DNA from: Lactiplantibacillus modestisalitolerans
Lineage (GTDB): Bacteria; Bacillota; Bacilli; Lactobacillales; Lactobacillaceae
Assembly: GCF_005405425.1 (NCBI RefSeq)
Contig: NZ_BJEA01000009.1
Location: forward strand, 62,001 to 126,000
Direction: 5' to 3'
DNA: 64,000 nucleotides
Every line of letters begins with the position of its first letter. The first letter of the stretch is position 1. The notes beneath the pieces are model-generated. The model was not told the origin of the DNA. It searched no databases and saw only the letters and a list, made by a program, of their open reading frames with translations. The translations under genes were made by a program, and so were the position numbers. Below, piece after piece: positions 15,918 to 23,979 of the stretch.

Positions 15918-16187
15918 TTATTGAGTAAATTCAATTTTAATTGTTTTACCCATAGCATGGGCAATTTCAGCTAGTTTATCAAACGTTACATTATCGCCAC
16001 GTTCGATTCTAGCAATGGTGGATTGAGGGACGTTTGCTCTTTCAGCTAAATCGGCCTGAGTTAGGCCAGCTTCTTCACGAGTATGATACAACGCTAAGGC
16101 ACTGGCAGATTTTTCCTTGTCAGCATGATAAGCTTCAGCAAACTTAGGGTCTTTTAATTCCCGGGTTAAGATATCATTGATTTTCAT
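15918..16187 (-). CDS. higA: HigA-type antitoxin (XRE HTH)
   Basis: 89 residues with a Cro/C1-type helix-turn-helix (TREEAGLTQADLAERANVPQSTIARIERG). Start at ATG 16187 preceded by GGGAGG; the longer frame to 16274 lies within the toxin gene. It overlaps the upstream toxin gene by 14 nt, giving the toxin-first order typical of higBA. It neutralises the toxin and should repress the shared promoter. Confidence 0.88.
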   Translation of the reverse strand: MKINDILTRELKDPKFAEAYHADKEKSASALALYHTREEAGLTQADLAERANVPQSTIARIERGDNVTFDKLAEIAHAMGKTIKIEFTQ

Positions 16188-16545
16188 TTTGACTATCCTC
16201 CCATTCAGTTCGTAATTCAATCGCATGTTTAATTTCAGCGGGTGGTGTTTTTTGTGTCTTTTTGGTAAACCCATGGGTAATCACATATTTTGGTCCCTTA
16301 ACGTGAAAGTATAATGCCCGTTGAATATTACTGGATACCTTACTTCTTAATTCATATAAATTTTTAGCTGATTCTATTTTTTTAACCCAAGTCATGCGTT
16401 GAGCGACTAGTAAACCTTGATCCTGCGTATCTGTAATCACTTGCAGTAATTTAGCGCGATCTTTAATTGGCAGTTGCTGTAACCATTCATCGAATTCATC
16501 ATGACCATTGGGACGTTTGTAAGTTTCAAATTCTGGCTTTTCCAT
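16174..16545 (-). CDS. higB: HigB-type toxin (RelE/ParE superfamily)
   Basis: 123 residues of the Gp49/HigB family (EFDEWLQQLPIKDRAKLLQVI near the N-terminus; LYELRSKVSSNIQRALYFHV and YVITHGFTKKTQKTPPAEI as the RelE-fold core). Expected to cut mRNA on ribosomes unless bound by the HigA product downstream. The start codon lies only 6 nt after the promoter -10, so the mRNA may be leaderless. Both genes look intact. Confidence 0.88.
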   Translation of the reverse strand: MEKPEFETYKRPNGHDEFDEWLQQLPIKDRAKLLQVITDTQDQGLLVAQRMTWVKKIESAKNLYELRSKVSSNIQRALYFHVKGPKYVITHGFTKKTQKTPPAEIKHAIELRTEWEDSQNENQ

Positions 16546-16551
16546 ATTTGA

Positions 16552-16560
16552 ATTATACCA
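16552..16560 (-). promoter_or_regulatory. higBA promoter (extended -10)
   Basis: Minus strand TGGTATAAT, extended -10, with TTTAAA 17 nt upstream. The toxin ATG (16545) falls about where transcription should start. Confidence 0.65.
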
Positions 16561-16596
16561 TATATATTATTATTTTAAAGTTATACGCTATTGCAT

Positions 16597-17184
16597 TCAA
16601 CCAAAATCAATTTGATCTAGCATCGTTTCAGTACTAGCCTGGTCTAAGCCTAAATAAGCTAAAGTCATTGCTTCACTGGAATGATTGAGCAAATTCATGA
16701 CCAAACCAATATTATAATTAGATTGTGTGTAGACGCGATAAGCCCCGGTTTTGCGCATCGTATGAGTACCCAGATAATTAATTCCTAACAGATCGCCAAC
16801 CTTACTCATGATTTTGTAAAATTGTTTTTCTGTAATATGGCGCTCGGGGTGTTGAATGGAAGGAAAGAGCCATTCAGAGGCTAGTCTATGATCAAGTAGC
16901 CATTGACGGTACAATAAGAGCTCTGTTTGAACTGGTTTAAGATACAAGGTATTAGGCTTACCTGTTTTTCGGTCGTGAATGAACGCATTTTGTTTAATAG
17001 AACCGTCCGGATTAAAAATATCGGTTTGTTTTAAGCGCATGACATCACTGACTCGCAACAGTGTCGCTTTACCAACTTGAAAAACTGTATAGTTACGCCG
17101 GCCAGCTTTAAAGTTGTTGAGTAAGGTATCTTGAACCTCTTTGAGAACGTTTGAATCTTTGATGGGTAAGACAACTTGTTGCAT
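16597..17184 (-). CDS. Small tyrosine recombinase/integrase
   Basis: 195 residues, essentially only the catalytic domain of a XerC/D-like tyrosine recombinase. The active-site set is complete: R44, K73, H141-xx-R144, H168 and nucleophile Y177. The usual N-terminal core-binding domain is missing. ATG preceded by AAGGAG. Such short recombinases occur on lactobacillus plasmids and may resolve multimers or invert DNA. It stands between two toxin-antitoxin pairs and is divergent from yefM. Confidence 0.85.
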   Translation of the reverse strand: MQQVVLPIKDSNVLKEVQDTLLNNFKAGRRNYTVFQVGKATLLRVSDVMRLKQTDIFNPDGSIKQNAFIHDRKTGKPNTLYLKPVQTELLLYRQWLLDHRLASEWLFPSIQHPERHITEKQFYKIMSKVGDLLGINYLGTHTMRKTGAYRVYTQSNYNIGLVMNLLNHSSEAMTLAYLGLDQASTETMLDQIDFG

Positions 17185-17213
17185 AGTTTTAGCTCCTTAA
17201 AAAATTGATTTTT

Positions 17214-17244
17214 AGTACAAATTAAAGTACAATATTAAGTACAA
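17214..17244. repeat. Three AGTACAA repeats at exact 12-bp period
   Basis: AGTACAA at 17214, 17226 and 17238, between the recombinase and yefM-type genes. Likely an autoregulatory operator of the antitoxin; TGTACA-type motifs are known for YefM repressors. Confidence 0.6.
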
Positions 17245-17260
17245 TGAAAGGGTGGTAAAT

Positions 17261-17539
17261 ATGACATTAGCACTAACACAGAGCGATTTTCGCGCTAACC
17301 TAAAAAAATATTTAGATCAAGTTAATGACGAAGACGAAACCGTTTATATTGCTCGTTCAAATAGTCGCGCAGTAGCCATCGTTTCACAAGAAAAAATGGA
17401 CTGGCTAGAAAGAGCATTAAAAGCTAAAGAAGGTTCGTTAGAATATGCAATTGCACGTGATCAGTTAATTAAACGCCATGTTTTACCTGACGATGAAATT
17501 GTTGAATCAGATGATGATTATTGGGGTCAGTTTAAATAA
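17261..17539 (+). CDS. YefM/Phd-type antitoxin
   Basis: 92 residues. The N-terminus (TLALTQSDFRANLKKYLDQV... ARSNSRAVAIVSQEKMDWLE) is the Phd/YefM DNA-binding fold; the acidic C-terminus (DDEIVESDDDYWGQFK) is the usual toxin-wrapping tail. Start at ATG 17261 after AGGGTGG. Its stop codon overlaps the toxin start by one base (TAATG), so translation is coupled. Likely autorepressor through the 12-bp repeats upstream. Confidence 0.88.
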   Translation: MTLALTQSDFRANLKKYLDQVNDEDETVYIARSNSRAVAIVSQEKMDWLERALKAKEGSLEYAIARDQLIKRHVLPDDEIVESDDDYWGQFK

Positions 17540-17895
17540 TGAAAAAACTAAGATTTAAACCACGTGCAACCTTTAATGCTGATCTAAAACGGTTAGCCAG
17601 TTTAGACCAATCTATTATTGATGAAGTTCGAGCAGCCATTGACCTGTTGCTTGAGCAACAACAATTACCATCAGAATTTGAAGATCATGAGCTTAATCGG
17701 CGAATGAGCGGTTATAATGAATTTCACTTACGAGATACCCCGAAAAACAAAACACCAAGCGAAACTAACGATGTCCTGGTGGTTTATACGATTGATAAAG
17801 ATGAATTAGTCTTAATTGGCATTCGAGTCGGATCGCATGATCGTTTATTTCCTGGTCAAAATCGTTCCAAAAGGTATCGAAAAAATGACGAATAA
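17539..17895 (+). CDS. RelE-superfamily toxin, YafQ-like
   Basis: 118 residues. RFKPRATFNADLKRL, the FEDHELNRRMSGYNEFHLRD block and ELVLIGIRVGSHDRLF match YafQ/RelE endoribonuclease toxins, with the late His-Asp-x-x-Phe. A Lys/Thr-rich insert of about a dozen residues (around 67-79) separates two core strands and is unusual. Co-translated with the antitoxin. A terminator follows. Confidence 0.82.
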   Translation: MKKLRFKPRATFNADLKRLASLDQSIIDEVRAAIDLLLEQQQLPSEFEDHELNRRMSGYNEFHLRDTPKNKTPSETNDVLVVYTIDKDELVLIGIRVGSHDRLFPGQNRSKRYRKNDE

Positions 17896-17923
17896 GAGAA
17901 GTCATTTATACCATATAAAAACA

Positions 17924-17966
17924 AATAACCCCCAACATCTACATTATAGATATTGAGGGTTATTTT
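17924..17966 (+). terminator. Terminator after the YafQ-like gene
   Basis: AATAACCCCCAACATCTA pairs with TAGATATTGAGGGTTATT (imperfect) and is followed by TTTT. Confidence 0.8.
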
Positions 17967-18017
17967 AACAATGATTTTGAGGGGCGATTTGTTAATAATA
18001 GACCCTAAAATGATTAT

Positions 18018-18476
18018 TTAAAGTGTTGTGAAAGTTAAGATTCCTAATAAGAAACAGCAAGCACAAATACCATAAATAGAAATAGTCTTGTTTCTTTTTT
18101 CTTTATCTGTAATCTTTAATGCGTGGTCATACTGTATCTTTTTCCTTTGTATTGTTTGGTTTTTTAAAAGTTCCATAAAAAAAGCAAAGAATAATGCAAA
18201 AAAACCAATGGAATCTGTAAATCCAAGCATAGAAAAATCTCTTTCAAAAATAGCAGTATAAATACCAATTGTAAGACTAATTAATGCTAAGGCTCCAAAT
18301 AAGAGGCGGAATTTATTAAACTTTTGAAAAGTACGGTAATGTTTTCCATATAAAATTGGTAGTCTACCAAGCTCAATAATGCTTGTTTTTTTTCTTTTTT
18401 CTTTTTTTGTAGTGTAAAGATAAGAAATTAAAAAAAACAACGTTAAAAGTAACAATAAATCAATAAAAAAGGTCAT
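18018..18476 (-). CDS. Membrane protein of unknown function
   Basis: 152 residues, AT-rich, with about four hydrophobic segments (FFIDLLLLLTLFFLISYLY; FRLLFGALALISLTIGIY; SIGFFALFFAFFMEL; ISIYGICACCFLLGIL) separated by Lys/Arg-rich loops. Weak ribosome site (AAGAAGA). It follows the 3' stub of a small hydrophobic-peptide gene cut by the right IS, with a terminator between. Size and setting would suit a bacteriocin immunity protein, but no family is recognised. Confidence 0.6.
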   Translation of the reverse strand: MTFFIDLLLLLTLFFLISYLYTTKKEKRKKTSIIELGRLPILYGKHYRTFQKFNKFRLLFGALALISLTIGIYTAIFERDFSMLGFTDSIGFFALFFAFFMELLKNQTIQRKKIQYDHALKITDKEKRNKTISIYGICACCFLLGILTFTTL

Positions 18477-18546
18477 AAGAAGTCTTCTTTCATGGATTAA
18501 ACAAATTTAGAGAACATTTTTTATAATTTTCTCATAAGTATAAAAA

Positions 18547-18578
18547 AAAACAAGGATTCTTTTGAATCCTTGTTTTTA
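18547..18578. terminator. Hairpin between the truncated peptide and the membrane protein
   Basis: AAACAAGGATTC pairs with GAATCCTTGTTT around TTTT; A- and T-runs flank it on both strands. Confidence 0.75.
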
Positions 18579-18582
18579 AGTT

Positions 18583-18624
18583 TTAAGCGGCTATAGCCAA
18601 AGCTAGTATACCTACAAATATAAT
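18583..18624 (-). pseudogene. 3' stub of a hydrophobic peptide gene cut by the right IS
   Basis: From the inner IS edge the minus strand reads IIFVGILALAIAA then TAA. The hydrophobic ending suggests a small membrane or bacteriocin-like peptide; the rest was lost on IS insertion or deletion. Confidence 0.3.
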
Positions 18625-19976
18625 GAGAGCGTAAAATATCTTGTGTAAATGCATAAAAGATTTCTGAATTGTATAGAAATAGGGAATGCCTTCCCTTATG
18701 ATATTTAGTAACCACAGAAAACATCACAGGAGGCATTCCCCATGAATGAACTTACCACAGAAATTATCGCTGCACTAGCCCAAAAGCAAGATTTGGACGA
18801 AGTTTTTCGTCACCACCTCGAAATTGCGATTAACCAGCTGCTTCAAACCGAATTGGTAGAGTTTTTGGGTTACGAACGCTACTCATACGCTGGGACTAAC
18901 ACTGGTAATAACCGCAACGGCAGTTATGAGCGCTCGTTTGATACGAAGTACGGCCAACTTAACTTAACCATTCCTCGAGATCGCAATGGCCGGTTTAAAA
19001 ATCATACCTTGCCAGCCTACGGTCGGCACAGTGATAATTTAGAAACAACGGTCATTCAGTTGTATACCAAGGGAATTACCACTGCTGAAATTGCCGAACT
19101 CATTGAGAAAATGTACGGTGCTCACTACTCCAAAGCCACGGTTTCCAACATGACTAAAGCCGTCAATGAACAGGTTCAAGCTTTCCAGCAACGTCGACTG
19201 GCTTCACAATATGCGGCCATCTTCTTAGATGCCACTTACTTGCCGTTAAAGCGGGATACCGTTCAAAAAGAAGCCGTTCATATTGCGATTGGCATTCGTC
19301 CAGATGGTACGAAAGAAGTGCTGAACTACCAAGTGGCGCCAACGGAATCGACTGGAATCTGGACTGAACTGCTGGGAACCTTGATCAAGCAGGGCGTTAA
19401 AGATGTGCTGTTGTTTGTGGCCGATGGGTTAGTTGGTTTGGATGAAGGCTTGAATCGGCATTTCCCTAAAGCCAAACGACAACGTTGCCTGGTTCATGTT
19501 GGGCGGAATCTGATGAACAAAGTTCGCGTAAAAGACCGCAAGGCCGTGATCAGTGACTTTAAACAAGTTCATCGGGCCGCCAACCATGAAGCAGCCGAAC
19601 TGAAACTGAATGAGTTCGCCAACAACTGGCATCAGACCTATCCCAAATTAATCAAAGATCTACTTAAAATGCCGAATTTACTCACTTTCATGGACTTTCC
19701 ACCAGCTATCCGGCAATCACTATACTCCACTAACCTGATTGAGAACTTTAATAAGCATCTCAAGCGCACCACCCACCACAAAGAACAATTTCCAACGGAA
19801 GATTCACTGGATCGCTTTCTGGTTTCTCAGTTTAATGTTTATAACGAGAAGTCTCTGAAGCGGATCCACCGAGGGTTCAAAGGACTCCGGGACACCTTGG
19901 AAGCATCATTTATTTAAGTTAGATACATATTATATGTACGAAGGCATTTCATTTACACAAGATTCTTGACGCTACC
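18625..19976 (+). mobile_element. IS256-family element, right copy (intact)
   Basis: 1352 bp with the same terminal repeats as the left copy. Its outer end abuts the duplicated AAAAAAAG; its inner end does not. Confidence 0.92.
18742..19917 (+). CDS. IS256-family transposase (intact)
   Basis: 391 residues, normal length for the family. N-terminal DNA-binding region, then the DDE core: LDATYLPLKRD (first Asp), LFVADGLVGLDEGL (second Asp) and a late region around TNLIENFNKHLKRTTH (Glu). AGGAGG precedes the ATG. Supplies transposase for both IS ends and therefore for the whole 14.5-kb unit. Confidence 0.95.
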   Translation: MNELTTEIIAALAQKQDLDEVFRHHLEIAINQLLQTELVEFLGYERYSYAGTNTGNNRNGSYERSFDTKYGQLNLTIPRDRNGRFKNHTLPAYGRHSDNLETTVIQLYTKGITTAEIAELIEKMYGAHYSKATVSNMTKAVNEQVQAFQQRRLASQYAAIFLDATYLPLKRDTVQKEAVHIAIGIRPDGTKEVLNYQVAPTESTGIWTELLGTLIKQGVKDVLLFVADGLVGLDEGLNRHFPKAKRQRCLVHVGRNLMNKVRVKDRKAVISDFKQVHRAANHEAAELKLNEFANNWHQTYPKLIKDLLKMPNLLTFMDFPPAIRQSLYSTNLIENFNKHLKRTTHHKEQFPTEDSLDRFLVSQFNVYNEKSLKRIHRGFKGLRDTLEASFI

Positions 19977-19984
19977 AAAAAAAG
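19977..19984. repeat. Right target-site duplication (AAAAAAAG)
   Basis: Identical to 5469-5476 and adjacent to the outer end of the right IS copy. Confidence 0.9.
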
Positions 19985-20276
19985 ACGCATAGCTAATCTT
20001 TTTGGGGATGATAATCATTGCAGAGACAATCAAAGCACTCAGAATACCACCCGTCCAGTTCCAAATGTGCCCATCTGATAAAGTAGGATGACGTATGCCG
20101 TCTTTTTCTAATGCAAATGCTAAAAGTACCATTAAAATTGCCCCAATAAAATTACTAATTGCCCCACTTAGATAAGTTGAATTTAAATCTAATTTCAGTT
20201 GTGAATTAATACCGCTCTGTATGGGTTGCATTAAACCAGCTAATATTGATAAGAGTAGAAAAAGGGCAAATTCCAT
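19977..20276 (-). pseudogene. 5' half of ydcZ/DUF606 transporter gene split by the composite element
   Basis: Start at ATG 20276 after AGAAAG; a GTG at 20285 is too close to it. About 100 codons (MEFALFLLLSILAGLMQPIQ...) end at the insertion. The protein is the N-terminal half of a small DMT/DUF606 permease-like membrane protein. As the last gene after the iolT-like transporter it may have assisted transport, but a terminator lies between them. Confidence 0.9.
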
Positions 20277-20294
20277 GTTAATCACTTTCTTTCT

Positions 20295-20330
20295 AAAAAA
20301 TCTCCAGTAGATTAAATCCTACTGGAGATC
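20295..20330 (-). terminator. Terminator after the iolT-like gene
   Basis: Minus strand ATCTCCAGTAG / CTACTGGAGAT (perfect 11 bp) followed by TTTTTT. Ends the five-gene inositol-type operon before ydcZ. Confidence 0.85.
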
Positions 20331-20355
20331 AGTGTACTGTTCTTAAAACATTGAG

Positions 20356-21768
20356 TTAACGATCATACTTGTTTCTAAAATATTTTTCAACATCTTCAAG
20401 TGGCACACCCTTAGTTTCGGGAACGCGCAATGCAACAAATATTATACCTAATACACAACATGCAGCAAAGATATAGAATGTGTTTGACATATTCCACTCA
20501 ATTAATACTGGAGATAATAATCCAACCACAAAGTTACCAATCCAAAGGACAAAGATTGTGATTCCAGTACCTATTCCACGATACCGTTGTGGGAAAATTT
20601 CTGAATTAATTAACCATGTAACTGGTCCTAAAGTACCTTGGAAGAAAATGATATATAAATAAACTAGAATAACAATAGTAATGCCGGCCCAACTTGCATC
20701 TGGAGCTGTTGAATGAATAACCCCAGCAGTGACTAGAGTGATTCCGCAAATCGTCAATCCTGCAAATTCAAGTTTTCTACGACCAAGCCAATCAATCGTA
20801 AACATTCCAAGAACCGCCCCCACAATTGACAGGAATCCGTTCCCCGCATTTAGAATTGCAGCAACAGTAGTATTAAACCCTGACTCTTGAATAATTTTAC
20901 CGCCGTAATACATAATGGAATTAATGCCTGCAAACTGTTGAATAATTCCTAACATCGATCCAGTAATTAATATTTGAACAACCCAACGTTTACTAACTAA
21001 TTCTTTAAAAGTAGCCTGTTCAGCATTCTGTTCTTTATCAGCTCTATCTTTCTCTTTGATGTCTTCCAGCTCAGAATCAACGCTTGCTGCAGCACGAATT
21101 TTACGAAGTACTCCAAGTGCCTTATCCATCTTTCCTTGCGACACTAACCAACGTGGTGATTCTGGAATTAAATACATGCCTAACCAAAGAATAATTCCTG
21201 GAATGGTACCTAATCCAAGCATCCACCGCCAAATAGCTGCGTTTTGTGCACCAAGTGGCGTTAATGCAGCATTGACACCAAATGCAACAAACTGACCGGT
21301 CACAATCATCACTTGCGCAGTCGTAACCATTTTTCCACGAAGTTCAGTTGGCGCAACCTCAGCGATATACACTGGAACGTTTGCAGAAGCTGATCCTACG
21401 GCCAATCCCAAAATAAACCTAAAACCAATTAGTACACTAATATTTGTTGCAAAAGCACAGCCAAGCGCACCTACAGCAAAAATAATTCCTAAAATGGTTA
21501 GAATCTTTTTACGACCAATTTTATCAGCTAACGGTCCACCGATAATCGCGCCAAATGCGGCACCAAGAGTCAATCCGGAAGAAACAATTCCTTGCTGAAA
21601 AGCTGTTAGGTTTAATTGTCCTTTTTGTGCCATAAATTCAAGCGAGCCATTGACAACACCAGTATCGTAACCAAATAATAACGATCCCATTGTTACGATA
21701 ATTGTTGCTAGCCAAAGAAAACCAGCATGGTTGTTCTTTGAATTTTCATTTTTCTCACTAACGTCCAT
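20356..21768 (-). CDS. IolT-like sugar/inositol MFS porter
   Basis: 470-residue sugar-porter family proton symporter with 12 predicted helices. Signatures: GPLADKIGRKKI after helix 2, PESPRWLVSQGK after helix 6, PETKGVPLEDVE at the C-terminus. Last gene of the operon gfo, iolE, iolG, gfo, this gene, so it should import the cyclitol or sugar they use. Related to IolT-type transporters by its context; exact substrate not shown. Confidence 0.85.
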   Translation of the reverse strand: MDVSEKNENSKNNHAGFLWLATIIVTMGSLLFGYDTGVVNGSLEFMAQKGQLNLTAFQQGIVSSGLTLGAAFGAIIGGPLADKIGRKKILTILGIIFAVGALGCAFATNISVLIGFRFILGLAVGSASANVPVYIAEVAPTELRGKMVTTAQVMIVTGQFVAFGVNAALTPLGAQNAAIWRWMLGLGTIPGIILWLGMYLIPESPRWLVSQGKMDKALGVLRKIRAAASVDSELEDIKEKDRADKEQNAEQATFKELVSKRWVVQILITGSMLGIIQQFAGINSIMYYGGKIIQESGFNTTVAAILNAGNGFLSIVGAVLGMFTIDWLGRRKLEFAGLTICGITLVTAGVIHSTAPDASWAGITIVILVYLYIIFFQGTLGPVTWLINSEIFPQRYRGIGTGITIFVLWIGNFVVGLLSPVLIEWNMSNTFYIFAACCVLGIIFVALRVPETKGVPLEDVEKYFRNKYDR

Positions 21769-21807
21769 GTTTAAAGCCTTCTTCCTTCAACAGGTAAATT
21801 ACCTATT

Positions 21808-22845
21808 TTATAAATTAATCTCAACCAATTCACCCGTATCAGCAGACTTTTGACAAGCCTTAGCAATTTTTAAAGCTTTAATACCATCGTCAACAGTTAC
21901 TTCTGGCTGAGTTCCCTTTGAAATATTATTAATGAAATCTTGTACTTCATCCGTAAATGCTGTATCAAAGCGCTCACCAAAACTCTGCAAGGATGGGCGT
22001 GTTACACCATTTTCATTGAAAACTGTGACACGATTTAAATCAGGATGTTCGCCAACTCTTAACCAGCCATTTGATCCCATAATTTCAAGTTCTACTTGAT
22101 TGCCATGAGCAGCATGTCTGCCTCCGATTAGTGTCGCAATTACACCGCCATCCATCTTTATCTGAGCAACGCCGGTTTCAGATTCACCAATATCTTCTAA
22201 TTGCGGTGCTGCTAAGTTACTAGTTAATCCATATACCTGAACAGGTTCTTGCCCACTAATCCAGCGTAACAGATCAACATCATGGATATTCATATCAACG
22301 AAAATACCACCAGAATCTGCCTCTGTAGCGAATTTAGTAAAGCTTTCCATTCCAGAGATTGGATCAATGCCATATCCGCGCATATAAATCACATCACCAA
22401 TACCGCCTTCATCAACAATTTTCTTAGCGTATTGATATGATTCATCATATCGGCGCATAAAACCACTCTGAAAAATCTGGTTAGGATGCTGTTTGATGAC
22501 TTTGGCCATCTCATCTACTTCTTTAAAGTCAAGACCAAGCGGCTTTTCACAAAAAACATTCAATCCGGCATTCATAGCATAGATGGTCATTTCGGGATGA
22601 AAAGGCGTTGGAGCAACAATAAAGATTGTATCGATATCCTCTTTTTTAATCATTTCTTTATAATCTTTATAAGTAGACTCAATACCCAAGTCATCATGCG
22701 CCCATTGCAACTGATCCTCATCTAATGCGCAAGCCGCAATTAAGTCCACGCCCTGGATCTTTTCAACTAAGTGTCGCGCATGCCGCGATCCTAGTCTTCC
22801 CAACCCAATAATTGCTGCTTTGACTGTTTTGGTGTCTGTGATCAT
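21808..22845 (-). CDS. Gfo/Idh/MocA oxidoreductase (inositol dehydrogenase-like)
   Basis: 345 residues. Rossmann motif AIIGLGRLGSRH, catalytic-lysine loop FCEKPLGLDF, then FQSGFMRRYDESY and FVDMNIHDVDLLRW (Asp/His pair). Closer to the IdhA/myo-inositol 2-dehydrogenase branch (short substrate loop, GGIFVDMNIHD) than to the IolG copies nearby. AGGAGG before the ATG. Could oxidise a different inositol stereoisomer or reduce an inosose. Confidence 0.82.
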   Translation of the reverse strand: MITDTKTVKAAIIGLGRLGSRHARHLVEKIQGVDLIAACALDEDQLQWAHDDLGIESTYKDYKEMIKKEDIDTIFIVAPTPFHPEMTIYAMNAGLNVFCEKPLGLDFKEVDEMAKVIKQHPNQIFQSGFMRRYDESYQYAKKIVDEGGIGDVIYMRGYGIDPISGMESFTKFATEADSGGIFVDMNIHDVDLLRWISGQEPVQVYGLTSNLAAPQLEDIGESETGVAQIKMDGGVIATLIGGRHAAHGNQVELEIMGSNGWLRVGEHPDLNRVTVFNENGVTRPSLQSFGERFDTAFTDEVQDFINNISKGTQPEVTVDDGIKALKIAKACQKSADTGELVEINL

Positions 22846-22867
22846 TTTCGTAACCTCCTAACTAAGC

Positions 22868-23920
22868 TTATTCCGTTACAGATTCTGCTTCTTGATAAAA
22901 TGCTGGCGTTTCTGGGAAATCAAGGTCTTGCTTTGCACCATCTTCAGCTAATGATTTCAATGCAGCATCGGCAGTAACGGCAGCAATATAACCATCCCAT
23001 GATGAAGGACCAACTGGTGATTCATCTTTCGAAACATGGTTAATGAAGTCGCGGAATTCAATGTCATAAGCACTTTCAAAACGAGCTTTCCAGTCTGTAA
23101 GAATTGCAGTACTATATTGAGCATTTAGCCGAGTTGCAACTTGTGGTACCGTTGGTAATTCTAGAACTCCTTCTTCACCAATAACATCACACTTGATATC
23201 GTAACCATATTGGCAACGAACAAAGACTTCATTAATGATATTGATACCAGTCTTTGTTTCAATCATAACAATTTGCGGATCTTGAATTTTAGCATTTTGC
23301 ACATGACGAGTTTGCTTTGGACTGAACACCCGAATATTAGCGTACGTATCATTAACTAGCCAGTGATCAATATCGATTTCATGAATGGCCGTTTCAATAA
23401 TTGAGCGAGATGAATCGTATTCCTCTGGTTGAGTTTGGTTATAATGGCGTTGGTCCATCATTAACGGCTTACCAATCACACCATCATCAATCATTTTTTT
23501 CATTTGAACATACTCAGGTGCATAGTGACGCATGAACCCAACTTGAAGCATCCGCCGACCGAGCTTCTTTTCTGATTCAATAATGTCTAAACATTGCTTG
23601 GCGTCTAATGCAAGTGGTTTTTCACAGAATGTAAATTTACCGGCCTTTAATGCTGCCATTACAATTTCGTAATGTGCCTCATTGCTAGCTGTACATACCA
23701 CTACCTCAACATCAGGATCATTAATTAAATCATGATAATCATCATAATCCTTTGCAGATAGCCCTAACTTATCCAGAGCCTTTTGTGCTTTTCCCGGAAC
23801 AATATCACAAACTGCTGTTACATCTACATTGGCAATCGTTTTTGACAAACGATGCATATGATCAGAGCCAATAAAACCAATACCAACAATACCTACTTTT
23901 GTTACATGTGATTCAGTCAT
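22868..23920 (-). CDS. iolG: Inositol 2-dehydrogenase-like
   Basis: 350 residues from ATG 23920; GAGGGG lies 10 nt upstream, while the TTG at 23929 is too close to it. VGIVGIGFIGSDH, FCEKPLALDA, MLQVGFMRHYAPEY, IIETAIHEIDIDHWL and VGPSSWDGYIAAVTADA are the IolG hallmarks. It oxidises myo-inositol (or D-chiro-inositol) to a keto-inositol, the substrate of the adjacent IolE. A second IolG-type copy is at 3110-4132. Confidence 0.88.
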   Translation of the reverse strand: MTESHVTKVGIVGIGFIGSDHMHRLSKTIANVDVTAVCDIVPGKAQKALDKLGLSAKDYDDYHDLINDPDVEVVVCTASNEAHYEIVMAALKAGKFTFCEKPLALDAKQCLDIIESEKKLGRRMLQVGFMRHYAPEYVQMKKMIDDGVIGKPLMMDQRHYNQTQPEEYDSSRSIIETAIHEIDIDHWLVNDTYANIRVFSPKQTRHVQNAKIQDPQIVMIETKTGINIINEVFVRCQYGYDIKCDVIGEEGVLELPTVPQVATRLNAQYSTAILTDWKARFESAYDIEFRDFINHVSKDESPVGPSSWDGYIAAVTADAALKSLAEDGAKQDLDFPETPAFYQEAESVTE

Positions 23921-23979
23921 AATAAACAAGCCCCTCTTTATTTGTATTTATAAAATGTTTGCATGTTTCTAAATTAAAA

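Larger units (their letters stand above)
5477..19976. mobile_element. 14.5-kb IS256-family composite transposon carrying plasmid DNA
   Basis: Two IS256-family copies in direct orientation (5477-6827 and 18625-19976) enclose plasmid-type genes: a DUF536 protein, origin-like sequence, mobA/B/C, two toxin-antitoxin pairs and a recombinase. A GC-rich P-type ATPase island lies among them. The outer ends carry the same 8-bp duplication, AAAAAAAG; the inner ends carry unrelated octamers (AAATAACC and AATATAAT), so the outer ends acted together as one unit. The two IS copies differ at about a dozen positions, so they are not freshly duplicated. A plasmid cointegrate through an IS would leave the same outline, but the divergence favours a moving composite. 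The insertion inactivated a ydcZ-type gene inside the inositol-type island. Confidence 0.9.

Noticed and set aside
17214-17244. CRISPR-like short repeats
   Set aside because: Only three 7-bp units with 5-bp spacers; this is an operator-type array. No CRISPR array was found in the window.
18521-18736. 71-aa minus-strand protein at the right IS
   Set aside because: The same IS-end shadow frame as on the left, running into non-coding DNA.
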